DNA of 64,000 nt from Chrysogorgia sp. JL179-B06 (lineage: Eukaryota > Cnidaria > Anthozoa > Scleralcyonacea > Chrysogorgiidae), in contig JAYKKM010000416.1 in NCBI GenBank assembly GCA_035772405.1, forward strand, positions 1,451,001 to 1,515,000, read 5' to 3'. Position 1 is the first letter of the stretch. Every line of letters starts with the position of its first letter. Under the pieces are notes generated by a model, which saw only the letters and a program-made list of their open reading frames with translations, was not told where the DNA came from and did not search any database. Shown piece by piece: positions 54,027 to 60,786 of this stretch. The position numbers were made by a program, and so were the translations under genes.

Positions 54027-55406
54027 ATGTTGACAAAGAGAAAACAAGGTGAACTAATTCTTCTTAGTAAATTTCCAAACGCGCAACTAGATAAGTTCGA
54101 GTTTGGATACAACCTCGCAGACGACAACAAAACAGTCAAGACCGTTGACATTTACTTCAAGTCAGGTCCAAAGTATTCTGACATGATAAACATAAAGTCA
54201 CCAAAGTTCACGGAGAACGAGGGCTTTACGAAATTCCTTAGCAACACACCAAGATTCCCAAAAATATGGTCGAGCGATGGGCGTGTCCCAAAGTTATTAC
54301 TGACAGAGACCCACAAGAGCTACAGAGAAGTCGAGACGTTTCCACCATATGTCCTCAACTACCCAACCCACAATTTTGACGTCTTTGTTGACGACAATAA
54401 TTCCTTCAAATCAAATCTACCGAGAATACTCATCGACACCAAAAGACGTCACTATGACAAGGCAATTGGTGGTAGCGTTAACACAGTTTGGACTCTAACG
54501 GAGAGTTACTATCAAGCGATCGCAGGTATGTACATCGCTACATATCGCTCAGGGGTGTCTCTACAGAACTTAAGTTATCAAGTCGACGTCCCAAAGCAAA
54601 TCGTGAGTCTCATGAGGTTCCATGTATACTTCACCATTCGTCGTGTGATGTTTCGTTTGAGTAAGAGTCAAGTTGACATTAACGACATCTTAAGACTGTA
54701 CCTCCCTGACTGGCGACTTTTGAGAGGCCATGTACCATTGACTGATGTTGACAATAGATACATCAAGGACATCCAAGGTGATTATCGTCGGTATTGCCCA
54801 AGACACTCTGACGGGTTCACACCATTAGGACAAGAACTACTAAACCAATCGATTGAAGTTTACATGCGTGCCATTCTTGGAGCCCAAGCGAAGTCAAAGC
54901 AAAGCATCGTGGGAACTAGGGCCAGTGCTCGAGAAACACAACAAATCTTTAGAGGCATCGTTGAAGACGGTGTGGTTCAGTATTCACCAAGTGTTTGGAT
55001 CAACCTTATGAACAAAGCGATTAGTGAGATCAAAGTTAAGCTAGACACAGCTGTGACACCCAACACTTGGCTGATCCCCAGAAGCATGGTCTTGTTAAAG
55101 GACCCCATTGTTGGTTACAATAACGCGCTCAGAACTTCGTCTGAAACTGGGATGACATTTGGGTACAACGATGGGTTGAACTATCGAGCGCCAAAAGTGA
55201 AGCATAAAAAAGTTCACCAGGACTCGCAACCCCACTTGGATACTCTAGTAGTGCCACCCGTGGAGAAAACAGTGGTCACCACCAATCAAACAGAGCACAC
55301 TACGCGAGTCACTGCGAGTAAGTCAAACACCACGACGACGTTGGTGATAATCTTGGGGTTCTCAGCAGCCTCTGGCTATCTGCTAACCAAATACACCTTC
55401 AGGTAG
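54027..55406 (+). CDS. Unrecognised virion-type protein with C-terminal membrane anchor
   Basis: 459 residues. No enzyme motif recognised. The body is mixed alpha/beta and basic; residues 395-435 are Thr/Val/Lys-rich and probably disordered (VVTTNQTEHTTRVTASKSN), followed by a single hydrophobic segment (about 437-455, LVIILGFSAASGYLL) and a short basic tail. This layout resembles a type II or tail-anchored membrane or vertex protein. It heads the rightward block and is followed by the fibre-like gene after 2 bp, so a structural role is inferred. Confidence 0.75.
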   Translation: MLTKRKQGELILLSKFPNAQLDKFEFGYNLADDNKTVKTVDIYFKSGPKYSDMINIKSPKFTENEGFTKFLSNTPRFPKIWSSDGRVPKLLLTETHKSYREVETFPPYVLNYPTHNFDVFVDDNNSFKSNLPRILIDTKRRHYDKAIGGSVNTVWTLTESYYQAIAGMYIATYRSGVSLQNLSYQVDVPKQIVSLMRFHVYFTIRRVMFRLSKSQVDINDILRLYLPDWRLLRGHVPLTDVDNRYIKDIQGDYRRYCPRHSDGFTPLGQELLNQSIEVYMRAILGAQAKSKQSIVGTRASARETQQIFRGIVEDGVVQYSPSVWINLMNKAISEIKVKLDTAVTPNTWLIPRSMVLLKDPIVGYNNALRTSSETGMTFGYNDGLNYRAPKVKHKKVHQDSQPHLDTLVVPPVEKTVVTTNQTEHTTRVTASKSNTTTTLVIILGFSAASGYLLTKYTFR

Positions 55407-55408
55407 TA

Positions 55409-56359
55409 ATGAGTCTAAACTATGGGTATGAGTCTGATGACCCTCATGATAAAATACTGAAGAGAACGAAAAGGCATCTGGATGAAGATCCTAAATTAAG
55501 CGCGACCGGTGGAAGGATGTCTGGACTAATAGACATGCAAGGCTCAGCAATAAAAAACGTAGCAGATCCAGTCGATGACTCAGACGCTATCAATAAAAGA
55601 ACTCTAGAGCAATTGCTATCAGGTTTCCTCAAGAGTCAGTCCTACAATCTTGTGCTCGACTTCAACGTTAGCACACACGCCTTGAAAAATGTGGAATTTC
55701 ACACCAATGGTTCAAACAAAGTGAAAGCCATTGGTGAAACAAGCAAATTAGTGCAAAACAACCCAACTTATGGTCCTATTATTGGCATCAGCAGTGTAAG
55801 CCAAAGTTTTCTATCCCCTGTGTTAACACCACTCCCACTTGAGTCAGGTCTCCATTTTAATTGTCCGAGTATGCAATGGTGTGATCTCTCTATTTTTGTT
55901 GTGGTGAGGTTACCTACTCGCACCGCTGGATCAAATTGGGAGACAATTATATCAAACGACGATGGTCAGTGGGATAAGTTCATAGGGTACAAGACTGGTA
56001 TGTCTAATGGACTCGCGTATGGTGGTAGCATCCCAGCAATGGAGAGCATATGCACTATTCCGAGTGGTGTTGACCTCACAAAAATGCATATGATATCAAT
56101 ACACTGGCAAATGGACAATTCACATGTCAGGGTCAACAACGTTAAGTCAACCGACTCAGACTTCGTAGCGAATATGAAAAAGATAGGCACACCCTATGGA
56201 ACAATTTTTGGGATACACCGACCAAGAATACCACTCGCGCCTTATGCGTACCCATCGTTGATAGAATTCTACGGTGTGAGAATCGTGAGTGGCTACATGA
56301 CGAACCGAGACATCATAATCATGGGTGGAGAGATGATGAAGGAATATGGTATAAAGTAA
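55409..56359 (+). CDS. Fibre-like receptor-binding protein
   Basis: 316 residues. The N-terminus MSLNYGYES is shared with the penton-like protein at 52530. Residues 35-70 read MSGLIDMQGSAIKNVADP then DDSDAINKRTLEQ, the M-x-G-x-I-D-M-x-x-x-x-I-x-N-x-x-x-P...DA-x-N-K pattern seen in many phage and viral fibre or collar proteins. The C-terminal 200 residues are beta-rich with a ConA/LamG-like look (WCDLSIFVVVRLP, ISNDDGQWDKFIGY, MISIHWQMDNSHVRVN). Probably a trimeric spike that binds the host cell, anchored by its N-terminus. Fold and trimerisation are inferred. Confidence 0.72.
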   Translation: MSLNYGYESDDPHDKILKRTKRHLDEDPKLSATGGRMSGLIDMQGSAIKNVADPVDDSDAINKRTLEQLLSGFLKSQSYNLVLDFNVSTHALKNVEFHTNGSNKVKAIGETSKLVQNNPTYGPIIGISSVSQSFLSPVLTPLPLESGLHFNCPSMQWCDLSIFVVVRLPTRTAGSNWETIISNDDGQWDKFIGYKTGMSNGLAYGGSIPAMESICTIPSGVDLTKMHMISIHWQMDNSHVRVNNVKSTDSDFVANMKKIGTPYGTIFGIHRPRIPLAPYAYPSLIEFYGVRIVSGYMTNRDIIIMGGEMMKEYGIK

Positions 56360-56566
56360 ATGGGAGCATGTATTTCGAGACCTCGTGAAATATATAAAAT
56401 AAATAAAACGACTGATCACATGTTCAAAGCTGGTGGGTCATTTGGCCGTGGTGATATAACTCTCGAGCTCCACGCTGAGATTGGTATGAGGTCTAAAAAG
56501 ACTTACGGCAAACCTATTATGTTACCAGAGTCAGACACTGTGGGAGTGGTAGGAGACGTGACTTAA
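56360..56566 (+). CDS. 68-residue protein with MGACIS myristoylation-type start
   Basis: It starts on the base after the fibre gene stop (zero spacing). The N-terminus MGACISRP has Gly2, Cys4 and Ser6, which fits N-myristoylation with possible palmitoylation at Cys4. The rest is polar without TM segments. A lipid-anchored peripheral membrane protein is likely; its role is unknown. Confidence 0.7.
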   Translation: MGACISRPREIYKINKTTDHMFKAGGSFGRGDITLELHAEIGMRSKKTYGKPIMLPESDTVGVVGDVT

Positions 56567-56574
56567 GTTATGTA

Positions 56575-56715
56575 ATGGGTTGGCTTAGAAAACTGGCTCG
56601 TAACATTAGAAACTTTTTCAGACGACGTAGAAAACTGAGGACTAATAAAACACACCTGCTGCATTGGTACACAACAAACCAGATCTATAAAAAACCTGAC
56701 ACCTATGTCGAGTAG
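56575..56715 (+). CDS. 46-residue Arg-rich protein
   Basis: Short ORF filling the gap between the MGACIS gene and the BRO gene. It starts MGWLRKLARNIRNFFRRRR, an amphipathic basic helix, followed by a polar tail ending in KKPDTYVE. Candidate roles are a DNA-binding core peptide (as small basic proteins are in adenoviruses) or a membrane-active peptide. Support is position, spacing of 8 bp from the previous stop and the biased but coherent composition. No family recognised. Confidence 0.55.
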   Translation: MGWLRKLARNIRNFFRRRRKLRTNKTHLLHWYTTNQIYKKPDTYVE

Positions 56716-56736
56716 TTTTTTTGTGGGGCTATAGTA

Positions 56737-57498
56737 ATGGCAACCAACTCAGTGCAATTATTCGATGGTCACCAAATCACGACGGTTAATCACAACGGTG
56801 AAATATGGTTCAAAGCGAAAGAAGTCGCGAGCGCTCTAGGTTATGCTCGACCAAAAGATGCGGTTCACGACCACGTCGAACCTGACTGTAGAATGAAGAT
56901 GGAACAAGCCTCGTTTATCAACGAACTTGGGGTCTACTCATTAACGTTCTCGAGTAACCTAGAGTGTGCGAAACACTTTGGAAGGTGGGTGCACACAGAA
57001 GTCTTGCCAAGCGTTAAAAAAAGTTTAGCTGACGTTGGTCTCAAACACAATCAGTTTAAAATGATCACTGAGTTCGACCTTCATACGAAAGTTGTTGGTT
57101 TTCTAAGGAAATACTATCCAGAAGCTATTTTGATAGCTGCTTGTGGTGAGAATCAAGACACTTCGAGTAAAAGAATAAACTCGTGGAAAAAAGGTTACCA
57201 ACGTGGAACGCCTGACTTGATTATTGCCAACGCAAACCGACAGCATAGCGGACTCGTGATTGAGTTCAAGAACCCAGGTGGCACAGGTAAGACATCTGAA
57301 GAGCAAGAGTCTCTGTTGCTCAGATATAAATCCGCTGGGTATCTAACACTCTTGTGTGACTCGTACGACGACGCTATTACCGCAGTAATAAAATATTTCT
57401 TTGACGTTGGGTTTCAGTGCTCTCAGTGTTTTCGTAAATTTAAAAATAAATCAGCGTTGAGTAACCATGAGAGACGCTATTGTAAAGAGACTTTTTAG
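56737..57498 (+). CDS. BRO-N / PD-(D/E)XK nuclease / zinc-finger fusion
   Basis: 253 residues. Residues 5-98 form a BRO-N domain (EIWFKAKEVASALGYARPKD, then ELGVYSLTFSS and FGRWVHTEVLPSVKKS), a DNA-binding module of large DNA viruses and phages. Residues 108-225 look like a VRR-NUC-type nuclease: RGTPDLIIAN (Asp160) and GLVIEFKNPGG (Glu176, Lys178). The C-terminus has CSQC and then H and C (Cys228, Cys231, His244, Cys249), a C2HC finger. The combination suggests a sequence-guided nuclease for replication, recombination or DNA competition. The individual domains are well supported, the combined function is not. Confidence 0.85.
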   Translation: MATNSVQLFDGHQITTVNHNGEIWFKAKEVASALGYARPKDAVHDHVEPDCRMKMEQASFINELGVYSLTFSSNLECAKHFGRWVHTEVLPSVKKSLADVGLKHNQFKMITEFDLHTKVVGFLRKYYPEAILIAACGENQDTSSKRINSWKKGYQRGTPDLIIANANRQHSGLVIEFKNPGGTGKTSEEQESLLLRYKSAGYLTLLCDSYDDAITAVIKYFFDVGFQCSQCFRKFKNKSALSNHERRYCKETF

Positions 57499-57733
57499 AC
57501 AGCGAGTAATAAGTCGAATTAGCGCTCGTTCTCGTTGTTGAGACGACGTTTGAAGCGACAACTGCTCTAGCGTTTTTAAAAGACGTTTTTAACTTGATAA
57601 AAATATCTGCAAAACTTTCTCTATTTATTTCACAAACCTTCTGACCACTGTGTGAAAAAATGTTTCTACAGTACATTGGACGCTTCATGTGACCAATGTC
57701 TAAATTTAAAAAGTGGGGTATCCGAGAACACCC

Positions 57734-58306
57734 TTAATTTTGTGTGGAAGGATGATGACGTCTGCACACTGCGCGATATTGCTCAGCACCACCAACGAAT
57801 GACGGTCCTGGGTTGTGTCTCCAATTGAATGGCGCTTCAACAGTTGTTCCGTAAGTGTCGCGGCAAACGACGCAATGCGCTTTTAGAAATGTGATGTCGT
57901 CTGCCATTGGGAAGAGCGTGTCGAGTTCACCAAGTCTTTTTAAATGCTCTGTTGTTATGAGACCACAAATAATGACGTGAATGCCGGCTTTAATGTATTC
58001 GCGAATAATTGGGAGTAACCCAGAGTACCAATGGCCTTCGTCAATTCCGATGACGTCATAATCGGCTATCTCGGAAGAACTCGGGAGGTTGGTGATTAAC
58101 TTCGCAGGTAAACTGTCTGATCCGACAACAATGGTCTGACGATGTGTGGAGAACGCGTGGTCAGTTCGCCTAGTGTCACCTGTGTTGTTCATGTAAAGGA
58201 CTTTGAGCCCTGATTTACTTAACGTGACTAACCTACGAAGAGTCTCTGTTGTTTTTCCTGCAAACATGGGACCAATCACGATTTCTAGTTTACCAACTTT
58301 CTTCAT
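57734..58306 (-). CDS. tk: Type II thymidine kinase
   Basis: 190 residues. P-loop GPMFAGKT at 12-19, Walker B/lid IGIDEGHW with Asp89-Glu90, substrate lasso GGAEQYRAVCRRHH near the C-terminus, and a structural zinc site from Cys145, Cys148, Cys181 and His184 or His185. It phosphorylates thymidine to dTMP for DNA synthesis, probably as a tetramer. Compared with host TK1 it is short, without the long N- and C-terminal regulatory parts, like poxviral and phage enzymes. It has no introns and lies inside the viral gene set, so it is viral cargo. It forms a leftward pair with the zinc-finger gene (28-bp gap). Confidence 0.95.
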   Translation of the reverse strand: MKKVGKLEIVIGPMFAGKTTETLRRLVTLSKSGLKVLYMNNTGDTRRTDHAFSTHRQTIVVGSDSLPAKLITNLPSSSEIADYDVIGIDEGHWYSGLLPIIREYIKAGIHVIICGLITTEHLKRLGELDTLFPMADDITFLKAHCVVCRDTYGTTVEAPFNWRHNPGPSFVGGAEQYRAVCRRHHPSTQN

Positions 58307-58334
58307 GGTTACTATACCCTCAGAGAAATATTTT

Positions 58335-59030
58335 TTATTGTGGTGGAAACCGTCGTTCCATGTTGAATATCCGCTGGAGCTCTAAGTTTTTAAGATGGGA
58401 CCTCGAGCTCTCATGTCTTAAGCGATGCAGTGGGTCGTTGGTGACCACACCGCACGGGTGACAGGTGTACACGTTTTCATCTCTCACAAAGTGTCTGTGG
58501 GTGGGCGAGAGTACGTGGTCCCTGATATCATCCACACCTAGTATCTCATTACACCCCACCTTGCAAACGTGAACGTCGCGGTTTGCGGCGAGCTCTAGCC
58601 ACGCTTTGGCTTTGGTTGGGCATGGTTTCCACATAAGGGTCGCTAAGAACACTTCGAGGAAGTTACCGAGTAATGTAGCGTTGGACTCACGAGGGTTGTT
58701 CAAGTAGACATCACTTGCTAACATAAGGTACTTGAATGGTGAGTAACACCACACAGGGATTATGCTAGCTAATCTATCAGCAAGCTCGTTGGCTCTTTCC
58801 TCCCGAAGATCGATCCAAGCGTCGAGAAGATGCCTAGTGCGGTTGACTTGAGAGCCAAACCGTTTTGGCAACTCTCCGTCAGGGTTGAGGTCAAGGAGTG
58901 GTGAGCATATTGAGAAGTACTCGTTTAAGACCTTGGGTCCAGAGGCGTCTTGTGGGGTAGACACACTGGTGAAGGCCGTTCTAAGCATGTTGGCAATATC
59001 TTCTTCGCTAACCTCTCGGGCTTGAGTCAT
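58335..59030 (-). CDS. Unrecognised protein with two C-terminal zinc-finger-like motifs
   Basis: 231 residues. The N-terminal 140 residues are helical without recognised motifs. Residues 156-180 (VCKVGCNEILG then DHVLSPTHRH) and 190-212 (TCHPCGVV then LRHESSRSH) fit two C2H2-type zinc-binding modules. A basic end follows. Possibly a regulator or nucleic-acid-binding protein; it shares a repeat-bearing divergent promoter with the 111-residue gene. Confidence 0.72.
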   Translation of the reverse strand: MTQAREVSEEDIANMLRTAFTSVSTPQDASGPKVLNEYFSICSPLLDLNPDGELPKRFGSQVNRTRHLLDAWIDLREERANELADRLASIIPVWCYSPFKYLMLASDVYLNNPRESNATLLGNFLEVFLATLMWKPCPTKAKAWLELAANRDVHVCKVGCNEILGVDDIRDHVLSPTHRHFVRDENVYTCHPCGVVTNDPLHRLRHESSRSHLKNLELQRIFNMERRFPPQ

Positions 59031-59082
59031 TATGTTATACTCCCAGAAAAAATCCTAATTTTTTAGTGCGTTTGGTCTGGAG

Positions 59083-59135
59083 CTGTGAGATACCTGTGAG
59101 GTCATCTGTGAGACACCTGTGAGGTCAACTGTGAG
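59083..59135. promoter_or_regulatory. 23-bp iterons in a divergent promoter
   Basis: CTGTGAGATACCTGTGAGGTCAT at 59083, a near-identical copy at 59106 and a partial third at 59129, so TGTGAG occurs five times at 11-12-bp steps (about one helical turn). It lies in the 131-bp gap between divergent starts at 59030 and 59162. It looks like multiple operator sites on one face of the DNA; an origin role is also possible. Confidence 0.6.
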
Positions 59136-59161
59136 TAAGATAACACGTGATAGTGTATTAG

Positions 59162-59497
59162 ATGGTTGAAGACTCACAGACGGCTGTCGACGCTAAGATC
59201 ACGGCTGATGTGAAAAGTGTTAAGGTGAAGGACCCAAAGCGCGTCGCTGCTGGTAAAAAGCTGGCTGAGATATCGAAAGCTGCGAAAGAAAAGAAAATGC
59301 GTGAAATGATAGTTAACGAAGAACAGGGTGGTGAGTGGAGCTATGGTTATATTGTCGGAACACTTGGTGTTATCATTGCTGGTGCTTCGTTGTGGTACAC
59401 AATTAGCAGTGAAAAAGAACCTGTGAGCACTGCACCAGCGCCTGCGTCAGAAAGTCATAGAACTCGTCGTCCAGCGTTAGACACATTTGATTCTTAA
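59162..59497 (+). CDS. Small basic single-TM protein
   Basis: 111 residues. A Lys-rich helical N-terminal half includes KDPKRVAAGKKLAEISKA, followed by one TM segment (about 61-81, YGYIVGTLGVIIAGASLWYT) and an Ala/Pro-rich tail. Similar small DPxRVAAGKxL-type membrane proteins accompany invertebrate Polintons (from memory of the family, not checked). Its neighbours are two further small membrane proteins. Probably a virion or inner-membrane component. Confidence 0.75.
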   Translation: MVEDSQTAVDAKITADVKSVKVKDPKRVAAGKKLAEISKAAKEKKMREMIVNEEQGGEWSYGYIVGTLGVIIAGASLWYTISSEKEPVSTAPAPASESHRTRRPALDTFDS

Positions 59498-59512
59498 ACA
59501 AAACACACGACA

Positions 59513-59755
59513 ATGTATATGACTGCGATCGATCGAAAAGAACTTATGAACGAATTGTACGATGCGCTACTTGTTACGACTGGCGCTGTGGTAGTGAGTA
59601 TGATTTCGAAAAAGGCTTTGGGAGAACCATTGGGAACACCAGAGACTGTGAAAGGTACAGTGAAACTTGCTGCAGCTGTTGGTGCAGGAACGCTGTTAGT
59701 AAAATGGGCGCAATCGAAAAAGTGGATACCAACAGATCCATTCAAATCAACGTAA
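59513..59755 (+). CDS. Small two-TM protein
   Basis: 80 residues. ELMNELYDALLV begins an amphipathic helix; hydrophobic segments lie at about 17-33 and 47-64, with a basic loop and tail. The start is chosen as ATG at 59513; an alternative Met (residue 3) is close by. Typical of the small membrane proteins encoded before PolB in invertebrate Polintons (recollection). Function unknown. Confidence 0.72.
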   Translation: MYMTAIDRKELMNELYDALLVTTGAVVVSMISKKALGEPLGTPETVKGTVKLAAAVGAGTLLVKWAQSKKWIPTDPFKST

Positions 59756-59759
59756 GTTA

Positions 59760-60179
59760 ATGGTGAGTGTTGTGGCTGGAGGGATTTTTAATGCAGTGGC
59801 TTTTGCAGGCGCCGGCTTTATGTTTTCAAAGTTTAATCGCACAGGCTATGAAGCTGAGATGAAAAGACACAACCATGCGTTGGAGCAGTTAGCCAGCGCG
59901 AAAGAAGCGTGGTCTGAAAACGAAGTCGCCAAGAGAGATAAGATCCAGCGTTTACGACAACGGCTCTCTGATGCTAATGCTGACATCAATGACACAAGCC
60001 GCGCGTTGGAGGAGCTTGGAAGAGCGATGACTATTCAGCACGGCGGACGAGTGTTCACTGACCTCCCGAAGATTGCGGATTACTACCAACCGAGTGCGGA
60101 AATGAAGGAATACCAATTATTGTTTGTTGGTGCGCTAGGTTTGGGTAGTGGAATAGCGGTATGGGTACTAGTTCGGTGA
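59760..60179 (+). CDS. Coiled-coil protein with a TM segment at each end
   Basis: 139 residues: TM 6-24 (AGGIFNAVAFAGAGFMFSKF), a long charged coiled coil at about 30-100 (RHNHALEQLASAKEAW, RLRQRLSDANADI) and a C-terminal TM 118-138 (LLFVGALGLGSGIAVWVLV). This hairpin layout suggests two membrane anchors with an exposed helical stalk. Four-bp spacing to the previous gene shows co-expression. Confidence 0.75.
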   Translation: MVSVVAGGIFNAVAFAGAGFMFSKFNRTGYEAEMKRHNHALEQLASAKEAWSENEVAKRDKIQRLRQRLSDANADINDTSRALEELGRAMTIQHGGRVFTDLPKIADYYQPSAEMKEYQLLFVGALGLGSGIAVWVLVR

Positions 60180-60207
60180 AAAAAAATGTTGGAGTAGTAT
60201 AAGAGTG

Positions 60208-60786
60208 ATGGACGAACTTATGAGGCAGATGAGCTACGGCTACACAATTGACGAGATCGCGAGTGAGACGCAAGTTGAGTGTGGAGACACCTTCAGAATT
60301 TACTACTGCTCGGATTGTGACGTTGTGAAAAACGTGAGTGACTGTGGTGGGTACGCGTGTCCAAAGTGTGGCGACATCGAATGGGGTTACACTCAGAGTT
60401 ACAGCGACATGAGACTCACGCGATTAAAAAGCGTTCACAAACGGTCTTGGTGGATGGGGAGGAGACTGCGGAACGTTGTGAAGGGTGAGCACCTCGAGTT
60501 GATAAAAGAGGACTTCCTGAAAGTTGTCAATGCGCTGCACTCATGCAATTTGATCAAGGGTAGAAATGTCAGCAGATATGGATACTACATTATTAGGTTG
60601 TGTCATAGAAGACGAGTCAAGACACTCAAGAAGGTGTCAGACCTCAAAGACGGGAAGGTGAAAGACTTGTTCGACGATAATTTGTTTGGGGTGGTGTACC
60701 CAAAGCTGGGGTGGTGCGAAAGTGGCGACAATTATTACGACGAGTGGTTTAGGAAAAAAACAAGTGTAGTATATAGAAGCCAATGA
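60208..60786 (+). CDS. Zinc-ribbon protein, possible VLTF3-like transcription factor
   Basis: 192 residues from the ATG at 60208 (the codon before it is GTG). A zinc ribbon near the N-terminus shows YYCSDCD and then ACPKCG. It is followed by a basic helical region (RLKSVHKRSWWMGRRLRNVV and RYGYYIIRLCHRRRV) whose pattern recalls poxvirus VLTF3-like late transcription factors known from several large and mid-size DNA viruses. The assignment is by pattern only. It overlaps PolB by 4 bp (ATGA). Confidence 0.55.
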   Translation: MDELMRQMSYGYTIDEIASETQVECGDTFRIYYCSDCDVVKNVSDCGGYACPKCGDIEWGYTQSYSDMRLTRLKSVHKRSWWMGRRLRNVVKGEHLELIKEDFLKVVNALHSCNLIKGRNVSRYGYYIIRLCHRRRVKTLKKVSDLKDGKVKDLFDDNLFGVVYPKLGWCESGDNYYDEWFRKKTSVVYRSQ

